Shown piece by piece: positions 24,880-33,387 of a stretch of DNA of 64,000 bases (position 1 is its first letter; each line of letters starts with the position of its first letter). The notes beneath the pieces were generated by a model that saw nothing but the letters and a program-made list of their open reading frames with translations, did not search any database and was not told the DNA's origin. The stretch is from Streptomyces bungoensis (GTDB taxonomy: Bacteria; Actinomycetota; Actinomycetes; Streptomycetales; Streptomycetaceae), in NCBI RefSeq assembly GCF_001514215.1, contig NZ_KQ948851.1, positions 553,434-617,433 on the forward strand, written 5' to 3'. A program made the translations under genes and the position numbers.

Positions 24880-25130
24880 CTGGGCCCTGGCGCCTCGCCG
24901 CCCACCTGCGCAGAGTCCTGGACACTGCCGACTGGCCGTCTCTGACCGAGGTTCTGCACCCCAGCGTGCGGTGCTCTCGACCCGATGGGGCCGGTGCCGA
25001 CTGCCGTGGCCACTCCGATGTCCTGAGCCGATGCGCTCGTCTCGACGGTCTCGGGGTGCGTGTGCGACGGAACCCGCACGGCCAACGCGCGAGCCACGTC
25101 CCCGGGCAGCGCCACGCTCGCCTCCGCCGA
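24880..25130 (+). pseudogene. Possible relic of an NTF2/SnoaL-like protein
   Basis: LAAHLRRVLDTADWPSLTEV followed by LHPSVRC and GADCRGHSDVLSRCARL has the helix-strand order of SnoaL-like proteins, where an early helix leads into a W-x-x-L-x-x-x-L-HP segment. The frame then degenerates and no start codon with a ribosome site is seen. Weak call. Between 24734 and 25673 nothing else is supported. Confidence 0.3.
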
Positions 25131-25673
25131 CACCTACACCCCGGATCCGCACGGCCCGCCTTCGCGAGCCTCCGCGGAACGACGACGTCGACCGCACCTC
25201 GGCCTCACCGGTTCCGGTCGTCCTGAGGATGGCCCGCACGTTTCCCCCCGGTGGCTTCCGCATCGACCACCGCCAAGGGGCCCGTCACGACCTCGACCGG
25301 CGTCCACCCGTAAGCGGCCGAACCGTGGAGAGTGATTGCGATGGAAATGTCCACCCGGCGTGCATCGTCGTATGTCATGGCGTTGAACGTAGCGATGAAC
25401 GTTCCCATCGGGATGCTCAATCGCCCCGGAAGGGGACGCCGAACGTGTTGCCGACCCTGTGGCCAGGTGTTCGGGTGTTTCCGCAGCGCCTCGCACGGTC
25501 CAAGTGAGGCACCACCCTGCAGCTCGAAGCCGGTTCAGGTCTTGTTCTGCGGAGCGATGCCCAGCGCCTGGCCTGTGGCTCATCAGCTCGCACGGGCAAC
25601 GCCCGCGGAATGAGCGGCTGTAGGAGTGAACGGCTGTCTCGTTCGGCCCTGGGCGCATGGCTTGTAGTGAGTG

Positions 25674-25965
25674 CCCCGAGCGAGCCTGTCCGCCTGGGTG
25701 CGCGCGGACATTGCGGTGGGTGGTCACGGCGTGGCGATCGGCAAGTTCGCCCCGCACCGAGGGGCCCACGCCGTGGCCTCGGGCGTGATCCTGGTCTTCT
25801 GCGGTCTTCTGCCGTCTTCTGGTCAGCACCTACGGCACCATCCGGTAACGCTCGGGCGGCCGACAGCTGGAGTCCGGGACCTTCGCTCCGGCACGGTCGA
25901 GCGTGGTCACGACGGCCACCGTCATCACCGTCTTGGCCGTCATCGCCGTGGTGGTCCTGCTTTGA
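25674..25965 (+). pseudogene. DUF202-family membrane protein relic
   Basis: SLSAWVRADIAVGGHGVAIG in one frame is the R-T-x-L-A-W-x-R-T-A-x-A core of DUF202. A frameshift near 25815 leads to LVSTYGTIR, then a TAA. The same frame continues with SGGRQLESGTF and TTATVITVLAVIAVVVLL to TGA at 25963-25965. No start is preserved. One frameshift and one nonsense codon make it non-functional. Confidence 0.6.
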
Positions 25966-26017
25966 GCCGCTCGGCATCGGGTGAAGGTACGCGGGCCGGC
26001 ATCCTCTCACGGTGCCG

Positions 26018-26368
26018 TCAGCCGCTCAGGGCGGCCTCGGCGTCGGGAACGGTGTCGAAGACCCGCAGGACCTGATCGGCTCCGGTCATGTCCAGGACGC
26101 GGCGCAGTGTGACCGGGACACAGGCCAGGACCAACGCCACCGCTGCCCTCTGTGCCTCGCGATGGGCTTCCAGCAGCACGTTCAGCCCCGCCGAGTCACA
26201 GGACGACACATTCGTCAGCTCGAGCACGACGGCCGGCTCCGCGCGAGCGATCAGCTGGTTCAGCCGCTCACGTAGTTCGGGCTGAGAGACATAGTCCATG
26301 GCGCCGTGGACCTTCGCCACCAGGCAGGGGCCCGAGCTGGTCGTCTCGACCGAGGGATGATCATCCAC
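26018..26368 (-). CDS. STAS-domain anti-sigma-factor antagonist
   Basis: 116 residues from a GTG. Single STAS domain: CLVAKVHGAMDYVSQPELRE, VVLELTNVSSCDSAGLNVLL, then LRRVLDMTGADQVLRVFDTV. The Ser in SSCDSAGLN is the expected phosphorylation site (the SpoIIAA/RsbV DSxG position). It acts by partner switching: the unphosphorylated form captures an anti-sigma kinase. The PAS-PP2C phosphatase at 26684-27943, on the same strand just upstream, is a natural activating partner. Confidence 0.88.
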   Translation of the reverse strand: MDDHPSVETTSSGPCLVAKVHGAMDYVSQPELRERLNQLIARAEPAVVLELTNVSSCDSAGLNVLLEAHREAQRAAVALVLACVPVTLRRVLDMTGADQVLRVFDTVPDAEAALSG

Positions 26369-26544
26369 AACGCTTGTCCAACCTGCTCGCCCGGAAGCTG
26401 AGAAGAATGTTGTCGAGCCTATCCGGCAAGGCCCATCCTGTAGCGCTGGAGGACAGCGCGATCCCTTCGCCCCGGGACTCGGGCTTCCCGCCGCCCGCCG
26501 ACGACTGGAACAGTTGCCGAGTGCCGCTAAGCGCTGTGCTCAAC

Positions 26545-26690
26545 CCATGCCGGCGGCCACGGCGCGGAGGAGATCGAAAAGACCCTGCGTACTTTCCTGC
26601 CGCCGGACGCGCTGTGCCTCGATCTCATCGCGCCAACCGCCTACCCCAAAGACCGCACGCTCAGCGACGACGACATCGGCCGATCAGTAC
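26545..26690 (+). pseudogene. C-terminal remnant of an unknown protein
   Basis: EEIEKTLRTFLPPDALCLDL then IAPTAYPKDRTLSDDDIGRS reads like genuine protein C-terminus, running antisense into the end of the PP2C gene. No start or upstream domain remains in 26369-26544. Not recognised. Confidence 0.3.
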
Positions 26691-27943
26691 GGCCGGGTTG
26701 TTCGGTCCAGGCGGACAACGACGATGGCGATGTCGTCGTCGGCCCCACTGGCGACGTCGAGGCGGGCGAGGAGGGCGTCGGCGAGGTGTTCCGCGCCGAA
26801 GTCGGTGCAGGTGGCGAGCGTGGAGGTCAGACGGGTCAGGCCGGTGTCGATGTCCTCGTCTCTGCGTTCGATCAGGCCGTCGGTGTAGAGGATGAGGGTG
26901 TCGCCGGACATGTAGGTCGCGTTGGCCTGGGGGCGGGGGACGTGTTCGGGGCGGGCGCCCAGCGGCGGGTCGGTGGCCTGGTCGAGCAGCTCGCAGGTGC
27001 CGTCCGGGTGGAGCAGGACGGGTGGGGGGTGGCCGGCGCTGCTGTAGATGAGCAGTTGGCTGTGGCAGTCGACGAGGACCTGGACGGCGGTGGCGGCCAG
27101 TGCTCCCTCGACCGAGCGGGCGTACAGCCCCAGGACCTCCAGTGCCTGGGCGGGCCCGTGGACGGTGCGGGTGGCGGCGCTCAGTGCACTGCGGAGCCTG
27201 CCCATGACGGTGGCGGCCACCAGGCCGTGGCCGACCACGTCGCCGACCGCGACGGTGAAGCGGTCCGCGGGAAGGTCGACCGCGTCGTACCAGTCGCCGC
27301 ACACGTTCAGGGATCCGGTCGCGGGCAGGTAGCGCACGGCGATGTTCGGGTGCCGGGCCAGGTCCGGCGACTGGAGCATGGCTTCTTGGAGGGCGACGGC
27401 GACGCGCCGTTCACGGGCGTGAGCCTGTCGCAGTTCCTCGTTGAGCCGTTGCAGTTGCCGCGCCCGGGCGTACAGCTCGGCTTCCATGGCCGCTTCCCGG
27501 CCGGGGCTGACCGCGGGCTGGTGCGTGGTGCGGCGGGCGCGGACGACGTCGGTCATGTCCTCGGAGCGGTGGATGACCCAGGCGACTTTGCCGTCCGCGC
27601 CGAGTACGGGCACGTTGATCGCGGTCCACCACCGCTCCTTGAACACCTCGGGGTTGCCGGAGACCGGGATGTCGTACTTCTGCAACGCCATGTGATCGGT
27701 ATGGCCGGAGGCCAGGACGCGGTGCAGTGAGGCTTTCAGCGTCTCCACCCCGTCGGCCTCCGGGTCGGCGGGGTTGTCCGGGAAGGTGTCGAAGAGGTAC
27801 TGCCCGAGCAGCTCGGCCCGGCTGCGTCCGGTCACCTCGCAGAAGGCCGGGTTGGCGTCGGCGATCACCAGGTCCGTGCCGAGTACCAGGCACGGGCTCG
27901 GAAGGGCGGCGAACACCCCGGGGTAGTTGATCTTCGGTGTCAC
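26684..27943 (-). CDS. PAS-domain PP2C (SpoIIE-type) serine phosphatase
   Basis: 419 residues if started at the GTG 27943, preferred because AGGGA lies 6 bases before it; the ATG at 27949 directly abuts that AGGGA. N-terminal PAS domain, about residues 8-130 (VIADANPAFCEVTGRSRAELLG). A helical linker follows (ELYARARQLQRLNEELRQAH, a short coiled coil). Then the PP2C_SIG domain: CGDWYDAVDL, VAVGDVVGHGLVAATVMGRL, YSSAGHPPPVLL, LILYTDGLIERRDEDI and ADDDIAIVVV. Predicted cytoplasmic sensor phosphatase. It probably dephosphorylates the STAS protein encoded downstream. Confidence 0.9.
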   Translation of the reverse strand: MTPKINYPGVFAALPSPCLVLGTDLVIADANPAFCEVTGRSRAELLGQYLFDTFPDNPADPEADGVETLKASLHRVLASGHTDHMALQKYDIPVSGNPEVFKERWWTAINVPVLGADGKVAWVIHRSEDMTDVVRARRTTHQPAVSPGREAAMEAELYARARQLQRLNEELRQAHARERRVAVALQEAMLQSPDLARHPNIAVRYLPATGSLNVCGDWYDAVDLPADRFTVAVGDVVGHGLVAATVMGRLRSALSAATRTVHGPAQALEVLGLYARSVEGALAATAVQVLVDCHSQLLIYSSAGHPPPVLLHPDGTCELLDQATDPPLGARPEHVPRPQANATYMSGDTLILYTDGLIERRDEDIDTGLTRLTSTLATCTDFGAEHLADALLARLDVASGADDDIAIVVVRLDRTTRPY

Positions 27944-28035
27944 ACGCATTCCCTGCCAGTCGCTCGCTCTTCAATCTACGAAAGGTCCAGCCCCTACGCC
28001 CGCCGAGCCTGCTCTCGGGCAGTGGGTGACAGTTG

Positions 28036-28071
28036 CGTACGCCGATGGGGCGTATATCGCTGTGGCGTACG
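28036..28071. promoter_or_regulatory. Inverted repeat CGTACGCC-N20-GGCGTACG
   Basis: Perfect 8-base arms, each containing the palindrome CGTACG, in the divergent region between the PP2C gene and carbonic anhydrase. Operator or hairpin; the factor is unknown. The rest of 27950-28300 has no gene. Confidence 0.4.
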
Positions 28072-28306
28072 TTCTTGCCTTGCGGCGGTGTCGTTGGGGC
28101 TGTGTGGTGGCGTCGTGGGAAGAGGCGGAAGAGGCTTACCGGTGGCCAGTCGGTGCGGGCGGTCCGTTGCGGGCCGGACAGCTGCGCAGTGCATTGAGGA
28201 GGCGGATCGAGGGGGGGGCATCGCCCGGCGTCTGGGCGTACCCGACCACGGAGCTGCAAAGGCCGTCGACCTTGCACCCGGCTGCGCGTGTCTGCCGGGC
28301 CAGTCG

Positions 28307-28312
28307 TAACCT
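28307..28312 (+). promoter_or_regulatory. Putative leaderless -10 box TAACCT
   Basis: TAACCT 7-12 bases before the ATG of the carbonic anhydrase gene, which has no Shine-Dalgarno sequence. Confidence 0.4.
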
Positions 28313-28318
28313 GCGGCC

Positions 28319-28960
28319 ATGACAGAGATCCAGGCCGCATCCCCTCGTGAAGCCTTCGAGCTGCTGCTGGCCGGCAACCAGCGGTTCATCGCGGGTGCCC
28401 CGGAGCACCCGAACCAGGACGCCACCCGTCGCACCGAGGTCGCTCCGTCGCAGCGTCCGTTCGCCGTGCTGTTCGGGTGCTCCGACTCCCGCCTGGCGGC
28501 CGAGATCATCTTCGATCGCGGTCTGGGTGATCTCTTCGTGGTCCGCACGGCCGGCCACGTCATGGGTCCGGAAGTGATCGGCAGCATCGAGTACGGCGTC
28601 GAGGTGCTGGACTGCCCCCTGGTCGTGGTCCTCGGCCACGACTCGTGCGGGGCGGTCGGCGCGGCGTGCGCAGCGCTGGAGGACGGTATGGCGCCGGCCG
28701 GCTACATCCGGGACGTCGTCGAGCGTGTCACTCCCAGCGTGCTGGCGGCGCGGGCCGCCGGACGCGTGAGTGCCGACGAGATCCTCGCGGAGCACATAAA
28801 GCACACCGTCGGCCTGCTGCTGGACCGCTCCCGCCTCCTGGCCCAGCGGGTGGCCGACGGGCAGGCCGCTGTGGTGGGCCTGTGCTACAGCCTGGCCGAC
28901 GGGACCGCACGTCTCGTCGCAGCCCGCGGCCTCGACCTGCCCGTCGCCTCGGCTCTGTAA
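28319..28960 (+). CDS. Beta-class carbonic anhydrase
   Basis: 213 residues. The zinc-binding signature is complete: FGCSDSRL (Cys and Asp/Arg dyad, about residues 57-64) and VLGHDSCGAV (His and Cys, about residues 106-113). LAGNQRFIAG near the N-terminus and VVGLCYSLADGTARLV near the C-terminus are standard. Interconverts CO2 and bicarbonate in the cytoplasm. No sulfate-transporter gene is linked. Monocistronic; likely leaderless. Confidence 0.93.
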   Translation: MTEIQAASPREAFELLLAGNQRFIAGAPEHPNQDATRRTEVAPSQRPFAVLFGCSDSRLAAEIIFDRGLGDLFVVRTAGHVMGPEVIGSIEYGVEVLDCPLVVVLGHDSCGAVGAACAALEDGMAPAGYIRDVVERVTPSVLAARAAGRVSADEILAEHIKHTVGLLLDRSRLLAQRVADGQAAVVGLCYSLADGTARLVAARGLDLPVASAL

Positions 28961-29214
28961 GGAGCAGAGGCAGGGTCCTGCAGATCAGGCAGGAGATCGC
29001 CCGCCAGGGCCGCGCATGCGGTGGGCGCCCGGCAGGCGCATGATCAAGAACCCTGAGGCGTGATGTCCTGCGAATGCGGGTTCGGGGCTGGTTTTAACGG
29101 CTTCTTGACGTCTTGCTGTCGGAGCTTTGACGTAGAGTCTCGCCTCGGTGTGCCGGGAAGTCTGGTCGGCGATGCAACTCCGTCATCTGTTCCCCCGATC
29201 TGGAAGTCGCCGCC

Positions 29215-29451
29215 GTGAAAAGCACCCGCCCCAGCACAACCACCCCACACCCGGTCGTCACTGCCGGGCCGACCACCCCGGTCGCGCGGTGGAGGGCGCT
29301 GTTGCACGCCCGCCCAGTGCACAAACACAAGCGCACCCCGACCACACCGCGGCAGCTGCGACGGGAGTGGCTGACCGGGCTGATCCGGGAGGTCCAGACG
29401 CATCACGCGGAGTGCGTGGCGATTCTGGAGCCTGCGGACAAGGGCGCCTGA
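29215..29451 (+). CDS. Small basic hypothetical protein (78 aa)
   Basis: GTG start with a weak GGAAG 8 bases upstream. Arg/His/Pro-rich N-terminal half, then a helical segment RQLRREWLTGLIREVQTHHA. No family recognised. It lies alone between carbonic anhydrase and the convergent desaturase gene. The preceding 250 bases contain TTGACG- and TAGAGT-like hexamers, but their spacing does not fit a standard promoter. Confidence 0.45.
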   Translation: MKSTRPSTTTPHPVVTAGPTTPVARWRALLHARPVHKHKRTPTTPRQLRREWLTGLIREVQTHHAECVAILEPADKGA

Positions 29452-29483
29452 CCTCGGGTTCGTGAGCCAGGCGCTTGTACCCA

Positions 29484-30602
29484 TCAGGCGGCGACGAGCT
29501 CCTGCTCACGGTCCGGCGTCTTGACCTCGGGCTTCTTGTTCGGCAGCGAGAGCCGGAAGACCTTGCGCCACGCGGAGAACACCTGTTTGGGCAGCGGTCC
29601 GGTGACGTACTCCAGCTCGTACTTCTCGAACAGCGCGCGCACCTTCACCGCGACCTCGGCGTACCGGTTGCTCGGCAGGTCCGGGAACAGGTGGTGCTCG
29701 ATCTGGTGCGACAGGTTGCCGGTCATGAAGTGCATGGCCCTGCTGCCGCTGATGTTCGCCGAGCCCATCATCTGGCGCAGGTACCACTGGCCGCGCGTCT
29801 CGTTCTTGATCGACCGGCGCTCGAAGACCTGTACGCCCTCGGGGAAGTGCCCGCACATGATCACGGAGTGGGACCAGATGTTGCGGACCAGGTTCGCGGT
29901 GAACGTGGCGGCGAGCGTGGGGAGGAACGACGGGCCCGACAGCAGCGGGTGGATCACGTAGTCCTTGAGCACCTGCTTGCGGATCTTGCGGCCCACGGCC
30001 TTGGCCCGCGCGCGGAACTCCGGGTTCTTGCGGCGCCGCTTGTGCAGGTTCTTGCCGAGCTGCAGGTCGTACGCCGCGATGCCGTACTCGAAGAAGCAGG
30101 CGTTGATGAAGTTCCACAGCGGCTGACCGAGGTGGAACGGGTGCCACTCCTGGTCCTCGTCGACGCGCATGATGCCGTAGCCGAGGTCGTTGTCCTTGCC
30201 GATCACGTTGGTGTACGTGTGATGCAGCTCGTTGTGCGAGTGCTTCCACTGCTCGGACGGCGAGACGTGATCCCACTCCCAAGTGGTGGAGTGGATCTTC
30301 GGGTCCCGCATCCAGTCCCACTGGCCGTGCAGGACGTTGTGGCCGATCTCCATGTTGTTCATGATCTTCGCCACGGACAGACCGGCGGTGCCGAGCAGCC
30401 ACGCCGGCGGGAAGATCGAGAACAGCAGCACGCCCCTGCTGACCAACTCGAGCTTGCGCTGCGCCGAGATGACCCTACGGATGTAGGCGGCGTCTTTCTC
30501 CCCGCGGCCGGCGATCACCTCGTCGCGGATCGCGTCCAGCTCGCGGCCCAGCTCCTGGATCTGCTCCGCCGTCAGGTGGGCGGTGGGGTCAATGGCGGTC
30601 AA
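29484..30602 (-). CDS. Acyl desaturase (linoleoyl-CoA / DesA3 type)
   Basis: 372 residues from a TTG at 30602 with TAGGAG 5 bases upstream. The three histidine boxes of membrane fatty-acid desaturases are present: GHNVLHGQWDW (HxxxH), HSHNELHHTYTN (HxxHH) and SHQIEHHLFPD (HxxHH). The first helices (VLLFSIFPPAWLLGTAG) precede box 1, and a further hydrophobic stretch (LPTLAATFTANLVRNIW) lies before box 3. It introduces a double bond into acyl chains of membrane lipids using O2 and two electrons. It starts 7 bases after the stop of the reductase, which supplies those electrons, as in mycobacterial desaturase-oxidoreductase pairs. Confidence 0.9.
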   Translation of the reverse strand: MTAIDPTAHLTAEQIQELGRELDAIRDEVIAGRGEKDAAYIRRVISAQRKLELVSRGVLLFSIFPPAWLLGTAGLSVAKIMNNMEIGHNVLHGQWDWMRDPKIHSTTWEWDHVSPSEQWKHSHNELHHTYTNVIGKDNDLGYGIMRVDEDQEWHPFHLGQPLWNFINACFFEYGIAAYDLQLGKNLHKRRRKNPEFRARAKAVGRKIRKQVLKDYVIHPLLSGPSFLPTLAATFTANLVRNIWSHSVIMCGHFPEGVQVFERRSIKNETRGQWYLRQMMGSANISGSRAMHFMTGNLSHQIEHHLFPDLPSNRYAEVAVKVRALFEKYELEYVTGPLPKQVFSAWRKVFRLSLPNKKPEVKTPDREQELVAA

Positions 30603-30609
30603 AGTGCTC

Positions 30610-31665
30610 CTACCGTTCGATGTCGCAAGGGCCCGCCGCGGCGGACACACAGGTCTGGATGAGGACGCCCGGCTCGGCCTCGGTGATCTCGCCGGTGCGC
30701 AGGTCGCGGACGGCGCCCGCCTTGAGCGGCGTGACGCAGCCGAAGCAGATGCCCATACGGCACCCGGACGGCATGAGCACGCCGGCCTCCTCGCCGACGT
30801 CCAGCAACGGCGTGGCTCCGTCCGAGTCGACGGTCTTGCCGGTGGCGCTGAACGTGACCTCGCCGCCGTCGCCGGCGACGACGATGCTGGGGCGGAAGCG
30901 TTCGGTGTGCAGGCGCACTTGGACGCCGTGCCCGCTCCAGTGCTCCTCGGCGGCGTCAAGCAAACCCGCGGGTCCGCAAGCCCAGGTCTCGCGCTCGGCC
31001 CAGTCGGGCACGAGTTCGTCGAGACGGGCGATGTCGAGCATGCCGTCCGTGTCGGTGTGCACCTCGATGAGCCGCAGGTTCTGGTCGGCGACCAGATCGT
31101 GCAGTTCGTTTCGGAAGATCACGTCCTGCGCCCGTGGCGCGCAGTGGACCATGACGACGTCGTCGAACTCGATGTCGCGCAGCATGCCCATCACGGGCGT
31201 GATGCCGCTGCCGGCCGTCAGGTAGAGCACCTTGGCGGGCTTGGCCGGCGGCAGCACGAAGTCACCGGTCGCCTGGTCGAGCTGGATCAGCGTGCCCGGT
31301 TTCGCCCGGCGGACCAGGTGGTTGCTGACCTTGCCGTCCGGGATCGCCTTCACGGTGATCGTGACGCGGCCGTCCTGGCGGTTCGTCGGCGAGGTGATGG
31401 AGTAGGCACGCCACAGGCGTACGCCGTCGACGTCGACCCCGATCCGCACGTACTGACCGGCTGTGTGGCCGCGCCAGCCCCGGCCCGGCCTGATCACGAC
31501 AGTCGCGGCGTCATCCGTCTCGGGGTGCACGGCCTCGATGCGCCCCCGCAGGTCGGCGCCCGCACGCAGCGGGCTGACCAGGTCGAGGTAGTCCGACGGC
31601 AGCAGCGGCGTCGTGACCATCTCCAGCAGTTTCCACGCCCTGCTGCGCAGGGCTGCACTCGTCAT
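30610..31665 (-). CDS. Ferredoxin reductase with 2Fe-2S domain (desaturase electron donor)
   Basis: 351 residues from the ATG at 31665. FAD-binding barrel with RAYSITSP (RxYS motif, about residues 95-102) and GKVSNHLV. NAD(P)H-binding domain with LYLTAGSGITPVMGML and the end motif WACGPAGLLDAAEEHW. C-terminal plant-type ferredoxin domain with SGCRMGICFGCVTPL (C-x4-C-x2-C) and the fourth ligand in IQTCVSAA. Delivers electrons from NAD(P)H to the desaturase downstream. The pair is divergent from a PucR-type regulator. Confidence 0.92.
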   Translation of the reverse strand: MTSAALRSRAWKLLEMVTTPLLPSDYLDLVSPLRAGADLRGRIEAVHPETDDAATVVIRPGRGWRGHTAGQYVRIGVDVDGVRLWRAYSITSPTNRQDGRVTITVKAIPDGKVSNHLVRRAKPGTLIQLDQATGDFVLPPAKPAKVLYLTAGSGITPVMGMLRDIEFDDVVMVHCAPRAQDVIFRNELHDLVADQNLRLIEVHTDTDGMLDIARLDELVPDWAERETWACGPAGLLDAAEEHWSGHGVQVRLHTERFRPSIVVAGDGGEVTFSATGKTVDSDGATPLLDVGEEAGVLMPSGCRMGICFGCVTPLKAGAVRDLRTGEITEAEPGVLIQTCVSAAAGPCDIER

Positions 31666-31696
31666 GACTCCAGCTTGCTGCGTCTCAGGGCGTAAA

Positions 31697-31712
31697 GTCC
31701 TGACCGTAGGAC
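31697..31712. promoter_or_regulatory. Inverted repeat GTCCT-N6-AGGAC in the divergent promoter
   Basis: GTCCTGACCGTAGGAC, perfect 5-base arms, midway between the reductase start (31665) and the PucR start (31753). Well placed to bind the regulator encoded next to it. Confidence 0.45.
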
Positions 31713-31752
31713 GTGAATCTGGTGGGTGGAATTGTTCGCAGGGAATAAAAAC

Positions 31753-32892
31753 GTGAGTCGTGTAACCCAGAGGGCCAGCGAACTGGCCCTGGATGAGACG
31801 ACGGTCACCGCACTTCGGGCCGCGCTGAAGACCACCGCCGACGAGGTCGTCCAGGCGATCATCGACGAGGTCCCTCCCTACGCCAACGCACTGACGGGCC
31901 ACATGGGCGCCACCATCCGCCGAGCCGTCCGCACCGCCCTCGGGCACTACCTGGACCTCGCGAGCGGGAACGCCACAGGCGGCGACGGCGGTGACGCGGC
32001 CTACGAGCTGGGCCGCGGCGAGGTGCGCGACGGCCGTTCGATGGACGCCCTGCTCAGCGCCTACCGCGTCGGCGCCCGCGTGGCCTGGCGATGCCTGGCA
32101 GCGGGCGCCGTGTCCGCAGGTCTGCCCGCCGCCGAGGTCGCCAAGTTCGCCGAGCTGACCTTCGCCTACATTGACGAGCTCTCCGCCGCGAGCGCCGCGG
32201 GCCACGCCGACGAACTGGCCGCCCGGGGCAGGGCCCACGAGCGCCACCTGGAACACCTGGCCCGCGACCTCCTCGCCGGCGCGAGCCCGGACGTGCTGCT
32301 GGCCTCTGCTCAACGGGCCGGATGGCAGCCTCCGGTTACGCTGACGGCCGTCCTGCTGCCCGCCGCCCAGGCCCGGCCCGCCTACCGCACACTCGACCCG
32401 AGCACCCTCGTCCTCGACGATCTGCCGGACGCCACCGGTGTGCTGCTCGTCCCCGATTCCGACCGATCACATCTCGTGCGGCAGCTGACCGACCGCACCG
32501 CCGTGGTCGGCCCGGCCCGGCCATGGACTCGTGCGTCATCCTCGTACGCACGAGCCGCACGCGCGCGCTCCCTCTCCTCTGATATCCGCGACACCGAGGA
32601 CCACCTGCCCGAGCTGGTGCTGAGCGCCGACGTGGACGCGTTCGCAGACCTGCGTGCCCGAGCCCTCGCACCGTTGCGCACCTTGCCTGTCGCGACCGCA
32701 CGGCGGCTGGAGGAGACGTTGCGGGCGTGGCTGCTGCACCAGGGCAGGCGGGACGAGGTGGCGGCGGCGTTGTTCGTCCATCCCCAGACAGTCCGGTACC
32801 GGATGTCGCAGCTGCGGGAGCTGTTTCCGGATCTCGCATCGCCGCACCGGGTCCTTGAACTGACGCTGGCGGTCGGTCTTCGGGCCAGTTGA
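31753..32892 (+). CDS. PucR/CdaR-type transcriptional regulator
   Basis: 379 residues from the GTG at 31753 (AGGGAA upstream; an in-frame GTG at 31726 is possible). The N-terminal and central regions are helical and all-alpha (YANALTGHMGATIRRAVRTA; DALLSAYRVGARVAWRCL), as in PucR-like proteins of actinobacteria. A helix-turn-helix lies at the very C-terminus (RRDEVAAALFVHPQTVRYRM then QLRELFPDL). Divergent from the desaturase-reductase operon, the arrangement used by lipid-desaturation regulators of this family. Probably a direct activator or repressor of that operon. Confidence 0.85.
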   Translation: MSRVTQRASELALDETTVTALRAALKTTADEVVQAIIDEVPPYANALTGHMGATIRRAVRTALGHYLDLASGNATGGDGGDAAYELGRGEVRDGRSMDALLSAYRVGARVAWRCLAAGAVSAGLPAAEVAKFAELTFAYIDELSAASAAGHADELAARGRAHERHLEHLARDLLAGASPDVLLASAQRAGWQPPVTLTAVLLPAAQARPAYRTLDPSTLVLDDLPDATGVLLVPDSDRSHLVRQLTDRTAVVGPARPWTRASSSYARAARARSLSSDIRDTEDHLPELVLSADVDAFADLRARALAPLRTLPVATARRLEETLRAWLLHQGRRDEVAAALFVHPQTVRYRMSQLRELFPDLASPHRVLELTLAVGLRAS

Positions 32893-33387
32893 CGCGTACT
32901 TCGACCGTCCACGAACTCCCGGCGGATCCCGGCATCGTGCTCGGTGTCTACCGGACGTCCTTGCAGCCGGGACGGCTCGGGTGAGCGACGCGATCAAGGT
33001 GCAGCAGGTCGGCTTACAGGGAGCGTTCCACCACGAGTCGCCCACCTGTCGATCCGCCAGGCCCGCGTCTCGCACGACCAGCCACACCCGGTCGCGACTG
33101 AGCGGGCGTTGGCCGAGAAGGACGCCGGTCGCGTCGAGCAGGGTGTTGGCGAAGGCTGGAGCGACCGGGTTGAAAGGGCGGACTGTCGGCCGTGACGCCC
33201 CGTTTGACTCCCTGGGCACCCACATGCATGGCGATGGGCCAGGAAATGGGATCTGACCTCGGGTTTTCCGAAGATCGCTCAGGTGGACGTCTTTCCGATG
33301 ACCCACCAGGTCGGTGTGCCGCGATTGAACCGGTCGCGAAGAGCCCCTGAACTGCGGTTGTGGGCGCTCAATGTGCGGTGTGGGCGT
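32893..33387. other. Intergenic with possible minus-strand gene relic
   Basis: 495 bases. Reading leftwards, about 33185-33010 encodes FANTLLDATGVLLGQRPLSR and RVWLVVRDAGLADRQVGD, which looks like degraded coding sequence of unknown family. No start or ribosome site. Nothing else seen. Confidence 0.3.

Noticed and set aside
29100..29140. TTGACG...TAGAGT promoter before the 78-residue gene
   Set aside because: Spacing is about 21 bases (or 14 from the other possible -35), outside the normal 16-19.
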